Source: an uncultured Bacteroidales bacterium
Lineage (GTDB): Bacteria > Bacteroidota > Bacteroidia > Bacteroidales > FEN-979
Direction: 5' to 3'
NCBI GenBank assembly: GCA_903903985.1
Contig: CAIVAT010000178.1
Location: forward strand, 1 to 64,000
Length of the DNA: 64,000 nt
Below are positions 30,663 to 39,378 of this stretch, in pieces. A program made the translations under genes and the position numbers. The first letter of the stretch is position 1. Every line of letters begins with the position of its first letter. The notes beneath the pieces were generated by a model. It did not search any database, had not been told where the DNA came from, and worked only from the letters and a program-made list of their open reading frames with translations.

Positions 30663-31601
30663 TCAGATGATTGACTTGAAATAATCAATGGTTTTAACCA
30701 AGCCTTCATCAAGCATGATCTTGGGTTCCCAGCCAAGCTCCTTTTTCGCAAGCGAGATATCGGGCTGCCGTTGTGTGGGATCGTCTGCCGGAAGAGGCAT
30801 GAAAACAATTTTCGATTTTGAACCTGTCAGGTTGATTACCTTTTCAGCCAATTCCAGCATGGTGAATTCATTCGGATTGCCGATATTCACCGGGCCGGTG
30901 AATTCTTCTCTTGAATTCATTAACCTCACCATTCCTTCGAGCAGGTCATCTACATAGCAAAAACTTCTGGATTGTAATCCATCGCCATACATGGTTATAT
31001 CCTGACCTTTAAGCGCCTGAACAATAAAATTAGAAACGACACGGCCATCATTCGGATGCATGCGTGGCCCGTATGTATTGAAAATCCGCATGATCTTGAT
31101 CCGGACGTTGTTTTGCTGATGGTAGTTGACGAAAAGGGTTTCTGCAATACGTTTACCCTCGTCGTAACAGGATCTGATCCCGATAGGATTGACATGTCCC
31201 CAATAGGATTCAACCTGCGGATGCACCTCTGGATCCCCATAAACCTCGCTCGTGGAAGCCTGCAGGATCCGGGCTTTGGTACGTTTGGCCAGCCCTAGCA
31301 TATTGATGGCTCCCATGACTGAAGTTTTCACCGTTTTAATTGCATTATACTGGTAATGGATCGGAGAAGCAGGACAGGCCAGGTTGTAAATCTCATCAAC
31401 TTCGATAAAGAAAGGCATTGTTACATCGTGACGGATCAACTCGAAAAACGGATTATCGAGCAGGTGAACCACATTTTGTTTCTGACCGGTAAAATAGTTG
31501 TCAAGGCATACAACTTCATTCCCTTCATGGAGCAATCGTTCGCAAAGATGGGATCCAAGAAAACCCGCACCACCGGTAACTAAAATTTTTTTCTTTATCA
31601 T
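30663..31601 (-). CDS. UDP-glucuronate decarboxylase (UDP-xylose synthase)
   Basis: An extended SDR that converts UDP-glucuronate to UDP-xylose. At 312 residues: [41 protein letters not shown], the catalytic Y-x3-K in [11 protein letters not shown], and [10 protein letters not shown]. The pattern CPASP and the DEGK signature are typical of the UXS group. It follows ugd, which makes UDP-glucuronate, so the two likely form a pathway. The intervening terminator suggests separate transcripts. Confidence 0.92.
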   Translation of the reverse strand: MIKKKILVTGGAGFLGSHLCERLLHEGNEVVCLDNYFTGQKQNVVHLLDNPFFELIRHDVTMPFFIEVDEIYNLACPASPIHYQYNAIKTVKTSVMGAINMLGLAKRTKARILQASTSEVYGDPEVHPQVESYWGHVNPIGIRSCYDEGKRIAETLFVNYHQQNNVRIKIMRIFNTYGPRMHPNDGRVVSNFIVQALKGQDITMYGDGLQSRSFCYVDDLLEGMVRLMNSREEFTGPVNIGNPNEFTMLELAEKVINLTGSKSKIVFMPLPADDPTQRQPDISLAKKELGWEPKIMLDEGLVKTIDYFKSII

Positions 31602-31620
31602 GGATTTAATATTAACAACA

Positions 31621-31680
31621 AAAGTATAAAACCTGTGGCTGAATAAAAAGGGCAGGAGGCAATTTTTATTCAGCCACAGG
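31621..31680 (-). terminator. Terminator after ugd
   Basis: An 18-bp perfect stem (31632-31649 with 31663-31680, 13-nt loop) followed on the minus strand by TTTTATACTTTTG. It lies 23 bases past the ugd stop and 20 bases before the UDP-glucuronate decarboxylase start, so it is likely a factor-independent terminator of ugd. Confidence 0.85.
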
Positions 31681-31702
31681 CCGATAAATAATGATCTCGG
31701 AA

Positions 31703-33028
31703 TTATTTTGAAGTATCTACGCCGATGCAGTAATAAGCAAATCCTTTACGCTTCATTTCAGCGATTTCGTATATGTTCCTTCCATCAAAAACAACCAGGT
31801 CTTTCAATAATTTCTTGACGATATTGAAATTAGGGAACTTGAATTCCGGCCATTCGGTGACAAGCATCAGGCAGTCGGCATCAATGAGTGCATCATACTG
31901 ATCGGGAGCATAATAAATTTTATCCCCCAGGATCCTTTGGGTTTCATGTATTGCTACCGGATCGTACGCTTTAACTTTTACACCGGCGTCAAGCAGCTTT
32001 TTAATGATCACGAGAGACGGTGCTTCACGCATGTCATCAGTATGTGGTTTAAACGACAATCCCCACATAGCGACGGTCTTGCCTTCCAGGTTTCCGCCAT
32101 AGTGTTTTTTCATTTTGTTGAATAAAACCGACTTCTGGTCATCATTAACGGCTTCAACGGCTTTTAAAACACGAAGGCTGTAATTATAATCTTCTGCAGT
32201 ATGAATGAGGGCTTTCACATCCTTTGGGAAACATGATCCCCCATATCCTACACCGGGGTATATAAATTTATTGCCAATACGGGAATCCGAACCGATTCCT
32301 TTTCTAACCATATTTATATCGGCACCCACAATTTCGCAAAAGTTGGCAACATCATTCATAAAACTGATCTTGGTGGCAAGCATCGAGTTTGCAGCATATT
32401 TAGTCATCTCTGCAGAAATGATATCCATGAAAATCACTGGATGTCCGTTTAAGGTGAAGGGTTTATAAAGCGTTTTCATCAGCTCTTCGGCGCGGGCGGA
32501 ATCGCAGCCAACAACGATGCGGTCGGGTTTCAGGAAGTCATCGATGGCAGCTCCTTCCTTCAGAAATTCGGGGTTTGAGGCAACATCAAATTCAATGCTT
32601 ACACCGCGTTTATCCAACTCTTCCTGAACGGCTTTCCGGACTTTTTCGGCGGTGCCAACGGGGACGGTGCTTTTTGTTACAATCAGCAAATAATCTTTCA
32701 TGTTTTTGCCACAATCGCGTGCCACGCTGATGACATATTGAAGGTCGGCACTTCCGTCTTCATCAGGCGGAGTTCCGACTGCACTGAAAATTACCTCGCA
32801 ATCCTCAAGCGCTTCCGCGATGTTGGTGGTGAATTGAAGACGGTCTTTTTTCATGTTCCGATGAACCATGTCTTCGAGTCCAGGCTCATAAATAGGAATA
32901 ATCCCGTTTTTAAGATTTTCGATTTTTTTCTGGTCAATGTCAACACAGGTGACTTCAATCCCCACTTCTGCGAAGCAGGTGCCGGTAACTAGGCCGACAT
33001 ACCCCGACCCTACAATGGAAACTTTCAT
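31703..33028 (-). CDS. ugd: UDP-glucose 6-dehydrogenase
   Basis: Oxidises UDP-glucose to UDP-glucuronate with two NAD+. At 441 residues: N-terminal [17 protein letters not shown], the family Glu in [35 protein letters not shown], and the catalytic Cys in [22 protein letters not shown] on the minus strand at 33064-33071 may be the -7 element, though no good -33 box is at the right distance. Confidence 0.97.
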   Translation of the reverse strand: MKVSIVGSGYVGLVTGTCFAEVGIEVTCVDIDQKKIENLKNGIIPIYEPGLEDMVHRNMKKDRLQFTTNIAEALEDCEVIFSAVGTPPDEDGSADLQYVISVARDCGKNMKDYLLIVTKSTVPVGTAEKVRKAVQEELDKRGVSIEFDVASNPEFLKEGAAIDDFLKPDRIVVGCDSARAEELMKTLYKPFTLNGHPVIFMDIISAEMTKYAANSMLATKISFMNDVANFCEIVGADINMVRKGIGSDSRIGNKFIYPGVGYGGSCFPKDVKALIHTAEDYNYSLRVLKAVEAVNDDQKSVLFNKMKKHYGGNLEGKTVAMWGLSFKPHTDDMREAPSLVIIKKLLDAGVKVKAYDPVAIHETQRILGDKIYYAPDQYDALIDADCLMLVTEWPEFKFPNFNIVKKLLKDLVVFDGRNIYEIAEMKRKGFAYYCIGVDTSK

Positions 33029-33303
33029 GGCGTTGTGGTTTTGGTTTTTATTAAATAATGAAACAAAGATATGGAATGTATGTTCAGACTGTTCTTATTT
33101 TTATTTGTCTGATACAAATCAGATGGCAAAGTAAAAATGGCATTGATAATAATTGACTTGTGCAAGGCAAATATAATTCATTCAATAATTTTTTTTGTAG
33201 GGGGAGATGAAAATGAAAATAATCATAATGACTTGCCTGATTTTCATGTAAGTGATTGCCCTACATTTCAGGAAACAATCTCAGGGTATTTGTGATCATC
33301 TGA
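33029..33303. other. Intergenic region between ugd and the S24 regulator gene
   Basis: This 275-base stretch contains the probable ugd -7 element (33064-33071) and a 14-codon plus-strand mini-ORF (33207-33251, MKMKIIIMTCLIFM then stop) after GGGGGAGATGAAA. The latter looks like the start of a signal peptide without a gene. No RNA gene or longer frame was seen. Confidence 0.4.
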
Positions 33304-34107
33304 TCAGATATTCAGCCGGGTTTGGATGACCTGGATATCATTGCGCAACTGCTTGACGGTTTCGACGAGATGATAGTTTTCTGAATTGAGGTTTTCAGGT
33401 ATTTTCGGACTGATATAATGGACAAATTGCCATATTTCACGAATATCCTGCATATTGATATCGTATGGTTCATATAGTGGGTTCAATGAATGCAGCAGCA
33501 GTTTCCCTTCGGTTTTAATCCTGTTCTCCACGACCTTGAATACAATTCCCTCTTCCATGGTCAGGATGATGTATGCATCCCGGTCGCGGAGTGTTGTCCA
33601 ATCCTGGATAAATACCCCGGTAACCCATGATCCATGGGGAATTGGCAGCATCGAGTCGCCGTTAACCTGGAATGTCCGGTATTTTTTTTGCCTGGATAAA
33701 AATGGCAGTCTGAAGGTTGGCAGAATGCTGATGTACTCAGGATCGGCAAATCCTCCGGTGTATCCGGCTTTTGCTTTTTCCGAAACAAGTTCGATGTTGT
33801 CTTCATTATCTGCCCCTACCGTTGTCGTGAGTATGCGGAGGTTCGAACCTTTGATGAAGACATCGTAGCCCCGCTCCAGTTGCCGGAGCTGGCTTTCCGG
33901 AATCTTCACCAGGTCAACCCTGATCAGGGTATCAATGGCTACATTATAATATTTAGAGAAGGCAATCAGGGTTTCAAAGCCCGGCTGGGCAATGTTGTTC
34001 TCGTATCCGCTTAGCGTTGAGCGTTTCATGTTAAGCGCAACAGCGATGTCGTCCTGGGTGCGTCCACGCCGTTTACGTAAAAATTTTATGTTGCTGCTGA
34101 AAAACAT
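33304..34107 (-). CDS. XRE/S24 LexA-like autoproteolytic repressor
   Basis: A 267-residue regulator: HTH_3 domain (about 5-62; RRGRTQDDIAVALNMKRSTL) and a C-terminal S24 peptidase domain with nucleophile S152 in NGDSMLPI and general-base K191 in IVFKVV. A likely self-cleavage bond is A114-G115 (KAKAGYTGG), 38 residues before the serine, close to the spacing in LexA and UmuD. A coiled C-terminal tail follows. Divergent from dinB with a paired operator-like repeat between them, indicating control of itself and dinB. Phage CI-type repressors look similar, but no phage genes are nearby. Confidence 0.9.
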   Translation of the reverse strand: MFFSSNIKFLRKRRGRTQDDIAVALNMKRSTLSGYENNIAQPGFETLIAFSKYYNVAIDTLIRVDLVKIPESQLRQLERGYDVFIKGSNLRILTTTVGADNEDNIELVSEKAKAGYTGGFADPEYISILPTFRLPFLSRQKKYRTFQVNGDSMLPIPHGSWVTGVFIQDWTTLRDRDAYIILTMEEGIVFKVVENRIKTEGKLLLHSLNPLYEPYDINMQDIREIWQFVHYISPKIPENLNSENYHLVETVKQLRNDIQVIQTRLNI

Positions 34108-34127
34108 TTTTTTGGTTTTTGAAAAAA

Positions 34128-34167
34128 ATGATTATATTATCGTCGGAAAAATGATTAAAATATCGTC
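34128..34167. promoter_or_regulatory. Paired 17-bp operator-like element (regulator/dinB)
   Basis: Two direct copies, ATGATTATATTATCGTC (34128-34144) and ATGATTAAAATATCGTC (34151-34167), 15 of 17 bases identical and with a 23-bp period (about two helical turns). Each contains GAT-N6-ATC dyad symmetry. It lies between the divergent S24 regulator and dinB. The same arrangement occurs upstream of the DnaE2-like gene at 55128-55167. Confidence 0.75.
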
Positions 34168-34194
34168 AAATATAATACAAAAAATTTAAATACC

Positions 34195-34212
34195 TCGCCA
34201 TTTCGCTATTTT
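34195..34212. repeat. TTTCGCTA-type octamer repeat
   Basis: CTCGCCATTTCGCTATTTTT just before the dinB start, another copy of the octamer family found at 2255-2290. Confidence 0.55.
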
Positions 34213-34216
34213 TCAT

Positions 34217-35386
34217 ATGCTAACCCTTAAACGCAACATAGTACATTTCGATCTGGATACCTTCTTCGTCTCCGTTGAGCGGTTGCTCCGCCCCGAATTG
34301 ATTGGAAAGCCGGTAATCATCGGGGGTACCTCCGACCGGGGAGTGGTGGCAAGCTGCAGCTATGAGGCACGGAAGTTCGGCATACATTCAGCCATGCCGA
34401 TGAAGATGGCCCGGGCGCTGTGCGGCGATGCCATCCTTGTGCGGGGCGATATGGAGCTCTATTCGAAGTATTCGCACACCGTTACGGAGATTATAGCAGA
34501 AAAGGCGCCGGTGTATGAAAAGGCCTCCATAGATGAGCATTACCTTGATGTTACCGGGATGGACCGCTTCTTCGGGTTGCAGAAATGGACCCATGAATTG
34601 CGTGAGGGGATCATCAAAAACACCGGACTACCCATCTCTTTTGGCTTATCGGTGAATAAAACGGTATCAAAGATTGCCACGGGCGAGGCCAAGCCCAACG
34701 GAGAGTTGTACGTGGGGCGCGATGCAGTGCAGCCCTTCCTGGCGCCACTGTCGATCCGCAAGATCCCGATGATCGGGGAGAAGACCTACCGGCTGCTGCG
34801 TTCCATGGGGGTGGTGACGATCGATACCCTGAGCCACATTCCGATCAACATGATGGAACAGGTAATGGGCAAAAACGGCATTGCGATTTGGGAGAAGGCC
34901 AACGGCATCGACAGCACACCGGTTTATCCTTATCACGAGGCAAAATCGGTGAGCACCGAAACAACTTTTGAGCAGGACAGCATCGATATTACCCGGATGA
35001 AAGAGATCCTGGTGAAGATGGTGGAAAAAATCTCATTTGAGTTACGCGACAAGCAGAAACTCACATCCTGTGTCACGGTGAAGATCCGTTACTCGAACTT
35101 CGACACCCATACACTGCAAAAGCAAGTGCCCTACACCGCTTTCGACCACCAGCTTATTCCGGAGGTAAAAGAACTCTTCGACCGCATCTACCAGCGCCGC
35201 ATGCTGATCCGCCTCATCGGTGTACGTTTCAGTGGTCTCGTTTCCGGTAATCCGCAGCTCAACATGTTCGACGACAACATCGGGATGGTCAACCTGTACC
35301 AGGCCCTCGACCGGATCCGCAGAAAGTACGGACAGCAGATTATCCGGAGGGGGGTGGCCATAAAAAATGGAGAAATGGCGAAGTAG
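34217..35386 (+). CDS. dinB: DNA polymerase IV (DinB)
   Basis: Y-family translesion polymerase. At 389 residues: catalytic carboxylates in HFDLDTFFVSVE and the SIDEHYLDVT motif, the YSKYSHTV helix, the fingers (SCSYEARKFGIHSAMP), a helix-hairpin-helix in the thumb (IRKIPMIGEKTYRLLRSMG), and the little-finger domain with a C-terminal part including LNMFDD, which may bind the sliding clamp. The last residues (KNGEMAK) are encoded by an octamer repeat. Expression is probably controlled by the paired element upstream. Confidence 0.96.
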   Translation: MLTLKRNIVHFDLDTFFVSVERLLRPELIGKPVIIGGTSDRGVVASCSYEARKFGIHSAMPMKMARALCGDAILVRGDMELYSKYSHTVTEIIAEKAPVYEKASIDEHYLDVTGMDRFFGLQKWTHELREGIIKNTGLPISFGLSVNKTVSKIATGEAKPNGELYVGRDAVQPFLAPLSIRKIPMIGEKTYRLLRSMGVVTIDTLSHIPINMMEQVMGKNGIAIWEKANGIDSTPVYPYHEAKSVSTETTFEQDSIDITRMKEILVKMVEKISFELRDKQKLTSCVTVKIRYSNFDTHTLQKQVPYTAFDHQLIPEVKELFDRIYQRRMLIRLIGVRFSGLVSGNPQLNMFDDNIGMVNLYQALDRIRRKYGQQIIRRGVAIKNGEMAK

Positions 35387-35395
35387 CGAAATGGT
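35366..35395. repeat. Octamer repeat overlapping the dinB 3' end
   Basis: AAATGGAGAAATGGCGAAGT then AGCGAAATGG, reverse-complement octamer units of the TTTCGCTA family. The final codons and stop of dinB lie inside it. Confidence 0.6.
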
Positions 35396-35541
35396 GGGAT
35401 TACTGCCTCCCGTTCTGGGTGATTTGATTCCGCCTGCGATGATCAAGGAAAATGAACAAAGAGGCAGTTACCAAAAGAAAATTGCTCAATCCCATCAATC
35501 CCGAATGCAAGATCTGATGGGAAAGTTCCCGGCCCAGCAGG

Positions 35542-36612
35542 TCATCGGAATTTAATCCGAAAAAAAAAGAGGAGGATGACCAGTACGGGTATCCACCAGT
35601 ATTGTTTCCGGAAGGAAATGTAAAAGATCATGAAAGTAATTACCGGTGCACTGAACAGCAGCAGGACCCAATCAGTTTTTATAAGGTTTGGGAGCAGGGC
35701 AATAAGTAAAAACCATTCGAAAGCAAAGTTCATTTCAGGGGTGCCGGCCAATTTTCTTTCTTTTTTTTCCCGTTGAATGTTGTTCAGGATGAAAAGGGTG
35801 ACAAAGGAAAGGATCAAAAAAAGAATGACAAGAATTCCCCATGCAGGCCAGGACGGCATGAAAATCCTGAACAGGTAGTCGATCGAAGTCATCCCGGGGA
35901 ACCCTTCACTGTGCATCCGGATTGATTTTATCCAGTCATGATAAAGACCTGCCCCCTTGAATGGTCCCGGGAAAATGAAGGGAAGAACCAGCCCAATACC
36001 AGCCGTTATGGCCATCCAGGCCATGGCTTTCCATTTCTTTCGCAGAACCATTGGAAACAACAGGATCAGCAGATAAGGTTTTGTGAGGATCACCATACCC
36101 AGCAGGATGCCGCCCTGCCAGTCTTTCCCTTTGAGAAAATCACCGATTGAAAGGCAACAAAGCAGCAGCAGGATAATATTGATGTTGCCAACATATAATT
36201 CCCGTGCAAAATGGATCAGAATACATCCAAACGAGAGGGAGAGCAGCCAAACTTCATGCCTGATATTTTCCAGGCTAAAGTAGTGCATGATCAATCGGCT
36301 GATGAGGATCATGGTATACCAGTAAGCACACCCAAGGATGAAAAAGTGAATTACGGCCGCTGTTCTGAAACTGAAAATAGTGTATGGAAGAAAAAAATAG
36401 AGGGATGCCGGACTGTATTTGTAAAAACCGCTGCCACTATAAAAGGAAACAAGGTAGACGGGCCCACCGGTCACAAGATTGACTGCCGCCGAATAATAAA
36501 CCCGGAAGTCACCAAGCTGGAACCGGCCATTGTATATGTTCAGTGTAAATGTTAAGATACATGCGATGGCCACGAAAATTGTGAACCCATTGAAAAGGTT
36601 CTTTTTATTCAT
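35542..36612 (-). CDS. Membrane glycosyltransferase-like protein (DUF2029/GT87 type)
   Basis: A 356-residue protein with about nine to ten hydrophobic segments. The loop after the first helix, GRFQLGDFRVYYSAAVNLVT followed by SPASLYFFLP, resembles GT87 (DUF2029) mannosyltransferases, which use polyprenyl-phosphate sugars. Its start overlaps the stop of the C45-like hydrolase gene by 4 bases, so it ends the transporter/hydrolase/GT operon. Why a glycosyltransferase sits in a putative peptide-uptake operon is unclear. Some of the assignment rests on topology alone. Confidence 0.7.
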   Translation of the reverse strand: MNKKNLFNGFTIFVAIACILTFTLNIYNGRFQLGDFRVYYSAAVNLVTGGPVYLVSFYSGSGFYKYSPASLYFFLPYTIFSFRTAAVIHFFILGCAYWYTMILISRLIMHYFSLENIRHEVWLLSLSFGCILIHFARELYVGNINIILLLLCCLSIGDFLKGKDWQGGILLGMVILTKPYLLILLFPMVLRKKWKAMAWMAITAGIGLVLPFIFPGPFKGAGLYHDWIKSIRMHSEGFPGMTSIDYLFRIFMPSWPAWGILVILFLILSFVTLFILNNIQREKKERKLAGTPEMNFAFEWFLLIALLPNLIKTDWVLLLFSAPVITFMIFYISFRKQYWWIPVLVILLFFFRIKFR

Positions 36613-37829
36613 GGTCCGAACAAATGAAGATAAGCCTCAACAATTTTATTGTCCAGCGTTTTGTAGAAATCCTTAATCTCGCTGACATCAGGAGGTGATT
36701 TCCGCCAGTCTTCCAGCCTTGCTTCAGCATCAGCAAATATTTGATTCTCCACAAGGGATAGTTTCTGCAGGAATCCAGTTCCGCTGGTGTTATACAATAC
36801 AGGAAGGTTGAGATAATCCTCTCCATGTCCGCGTTTGATGGGAAAACAAAGTTCCTTTAATTTTAATGCCTTGCTACACAGGGGCGCGTTGCCACTTTTA
36901 TCTGCCGTCAGCAACCCTGGCAACACATGTTCCGCATTAAACCAGACAGGGTATACCACTGAACATAACGGGAAGCCAAGGACCGTCCACATGGTCATGT
37001 TTAAAGGGTTTTCATTTTTCATTATTCCCCGGATAACCACAGAAGCGGATGAGGAAAACCGCGGAATGAAATCGGTAAACCAAACAAATTTATCCTTTTC
37101 CGTGGTGGGTAACTGTTTAAGGTTGGTTTCTGTAAGGGAGTGGTACAGGCACCTGGCCGCATCCCGGAGGATAAACTCGGGGGTAAGATTGTTTGTTGCG
37201 GAAGCCTGGTAAAATAATTTCTCTGCGGTCATATAGCGGATATACCCCTGCCCCTCATCGGGCTTGCCGGTAAAGGAGTAGTTGGTCCTGATGAGATAGC
37301 CCATGGGCGCTGCAACGGGATCATTCACATCGATTTTGAAATAACCGTTGTTTGAAGTTTCAAAATAAGCCCCGTTTCCCATTGCGTCAATTACCCCGAA
37401 ATTGGCTTCAAGTCCGTGTGGTTTTGGCAGCTTCTTTAAAAGGTTTTCGAAATCATCCACGGTTGCACATTGTTTTAACGCCTGCCGCATCACCCTCCCT
37501 TCATTTTCGGCAGCAGTGGTATCATCGCTGTTGTTGAGGTTGTAAGAAGCAGAGTTCATGATGGCAAAACCGGCTGTATTCATGCCAATCCATACTTCCG
37601 ATCCTGTTGTGTCTTTTGAGTTGACCAGGCCGATTGTGTTATATTTTCCATCAGTAAAGTACATCACTTTGTTATCAAGGTCGCCGGTATCACGGTTCTT
37701 CCAGAGCAAGGGCCGGCCATCCGGGGTAAATTTACCCGAGATAATGGCCGTGGTGCAGGCAAGTGTTGGTTGAATTACAGCAATAAGTAGTAAACTACTA
37801 AAAAACAGTCGTTTTCTCATGGTTAACAT
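36609..37829 (-). CDS. Exported Ntn-hydrolase of the C45/acyltransferase type
   Basis: A 406-residue exported amidohydrolase. The signal peptide ends at LA, leaving Cys25 (LACTTAIIS) as the likely N-terminal nucleophile, and the following FTPDGRPLLWKNRDTGD matches the C45 peptidase/choloylglycine-type Ntn-hydrolases, which cleave linear amide bonds (penicillins, acyl-amino acids, bile salt amides). A second ATG at 37820 would also keep the signal. Preceded by the YfcC-like transporter gene with a 13-bp gap and overlapping the GT87-like gene. A role in releasing N-acyl amino acids or peptides for uptake is inferred from this context. Confidence 0.75.
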   Translation of the reverse strand: MLTMRKRLFFSSLLLIAVIQPTLACTTAIISGKFTPDGRPLLWKNRDTGDLDNKVMYFTDGKYNTIGLVNSKDTTGSEVWIGMNTAGFAIMNSASYNLNNSDDTTAAENEGRVMRQALKQCATVDDFENLLKKLPKPHGLEANFGVIDAMGNGAYFETSNNGYFKIDVNDPVAAPMGYLIRTNYSFTGKPDEGQGYIRYMTAEKLFYQASATNNLTPEFILRDAARCLYHSLTETNLKQLPTTEKDKFVWFTDFIPRFSSSASVVIRGIMKNENPLNMTMWTVLGFPLCSVVYPVWFNAEHVLPGLLTADKSGNAPLCSKALKLKELCFPIKRGHGEDYLNLPVLYNTSGTGFLQKLSLVENQIFADAEARLEDWRKSPPDVSEIKDFYKTLDNKIVEAYLHLFGP

Positions 37830-37842
37830 GTTTCGGTGCCTA

Positions 37843-39234
37843 TTAATGATATATAAAAAGCAGAACAGGCGGGATCAACAGAAGGCAGCCAAGGATCAGG
37901 AAAATAACAGACAACGGGATCATGAACCTCACCCATTTATCATAGGGAATGTTAGCAATGGCCAAAACTCCCATGGTAACACCGCTGGTAGGGAATATGT
38001 TGGTAAATAGCCCATCCCCAAGCTGGAAAGCCAACACTGCTGTCTGGCGCGTTATTCCGATCAGATCAGCGAGGGGGGCCATGAGGGGCATCGTCAGTGC
38101 TGCCTGTCCGGAACCTGAAGGAACAAAGAAGTTCATAAAGCCCTGGAATACAAACATCATTTGAACCGATACCACCTTGGGAAAATGGCCCATGGTTCCG
38201 GCTATCCCGGCAAGAATGGTATCAATGATCTTCCCGTCGGTGGCTATAATCAGCATTCCGCGCGTAAGCCCGATGACGAAAGCAGCAGTCATCATGTCAC
38301 GGGCGCCCTCCAGAAAAGCTCCGATGGCTATATTGGAGTTAAGCCGGTAAACCAGTGCTGTGAGCAGCGCCATGGCTAAAAACAATCCTGCAATTTCGTT
38401 AATATACCAGTCCCAAACATTCACCCCAACAATGAGCATGATGATGGACACGAAAAAGATAACCAGTACTATTTTTCTTTTAAGGGTCAGGGCAAGATCT
38501 TCAGCAGAATGGTATGCAGTAAGATCCCTTTTGCGGTCAATCTCATAAACAAGGCTGCGCTCGGGGTTCTTTTCGATCCTTCTGGCATAAAACATGACGA
38601 ACAGAATGGCGGCAGTCATGAGCACAAGCCAAATGACAATCCGGTATTCCCAACCGCTGAATATCGGGATCTCAGAGATCCCCTGGGCGATACCGATGGT
38701 GAACGGATTGCTGAAGGCGCCTGCAAAACCTGATGCAGCCCCGATAAACGGCATGGCAACCCCGGTAAGCGAATCGTACCCCATGGCGATGGCAAGCGGG
38801 ATGGTAATCAGAATAAAAACCATCACTTCCTCTGCCATGCCGAATGAAGCGCCTGCCAGGGAGAACAGGAACATGATAATGGGAATGATGAATCTCTTGA
38901 TTGCCGGATTCTTGCGGGTAGTTGCAAGGACCCCTGCCAACCCGGCATTGATTGCCCCTGTTTTGGTGACAATCCCAAAAGCGCCGCCAATAAGCAAAAC
39001 AAGAGCGATGATCTGGGATGCCGACATCATGCCCTTGATGGGTGCTGTAAACAACTCCATTAATCCCTGTGGTTTCGGGGCCACATGGTGGTATGTTCCC
39101 GGAACTACGACCTGGCGGCCATTGAACAAGTTACGATCAAACTCCCCTGCCGGGATAAGCCAGGTAAGAATAATAAAGGTGATCAGGATGAAGGAGACAA
39201 TAATCAGGGTATGCGGCATCTTTTTCTTTTCCAT
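37843..39234 (-). CDS. YfcC-family inner-membrane transporter
   Basis: A 463-residue integral membrane protein with about 12 hydrophobic segments. Conserved features of the YfcC/DcuC-like family are SLAGASFGMAEEVMVFI, GAASGFAGAFSNPFTIGIAQ, and NFFVPSGSGQAALTMPLMAP near the C-terminal half. E. coli YfcC is annotated as a putative basic amino acid transporter, and related members carry C4-dicarboxylates. Either would fit import of arginine or aspartate. First gene of the operon with the C45-like hydrolase and GT87-like protein. Confidence 0.82.
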   Translation of the reverse strand: MEKKKMPHTLIIVSFILITFIILTWLIPAGEFDRNLFNGRQVVVPGTYHHVAPKPQGLMELFTAPIKGMMSASQIIALVLLIGGAFGIVTKTGAINAGLAGVLATTRKNPAIKRFIIPIIMFLFSLAGASFGMAEEVMVFILITIPLAIAMGYDSLTGVAMPFIGAASGFAGAFSNPFTIGIAQGISEIPIFSGWEYRIVIWLVLMTAAILFVMFYARRIEKNPERSLVYEIDRKRDLTAYHSAEDLALTLKRKIVLVIFFVSIIMLIVGVNVWDWYINEIAGLFLAMALLTALVYRLNSNIAIGAFLEGARDMMTAAFVIGLTRGMLIIATDGKIIDTILAGIAGTMGHFPKVVSVQMMFVFQGFMNFFVPSGSGQAALTMPLMAPLADLIGITRQTAVLAFQLGDGLFTNIFPTSGVTMGVLAIANIPYDKWVRFMIPLSVIFLILGCLLLIPPVLLFIYH

Positions 39235-39311
39235 GACCTGCTTGCTATAAGTGTGGAGTGAGAATGTGCAAATTTATCTTTTTTTTTTATTCTGCCATTT
39301 TTTACCATTAC

Positions 39312-39344
39312 TTTCATAATTTACATCTTTATTATGTAAGTTTG
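39312..39344 (+). promoter_or_regulatory. Probable Bacteroidota promoter for the T9SS secreted protein
   Basis: TTTC (39312-39315), a 21-bp spacer, and TAAGTTTG (39337-39344) match the Bacteroidota consensus with one mismatch in the -33 box. The -7 element lies 35 bases before the ATG. Confidence 0.65.
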
Positions 39345-39378
39345 CATAACATAAGTCAAACCCCAAAACTTCAATCCT

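Noticed and set aside
33304-34107. Prophage CI-type repressor
   Set aside because: No phage structural, integrase or replication genes are in the window; the divergent partner is dinB.
38594-39250. 218-codon plus-strand frame inside the YfcC-like transporter gene
   Set aside because: It is antisense to conserved transmembrane segments; composition is the complement of the membrane protein.
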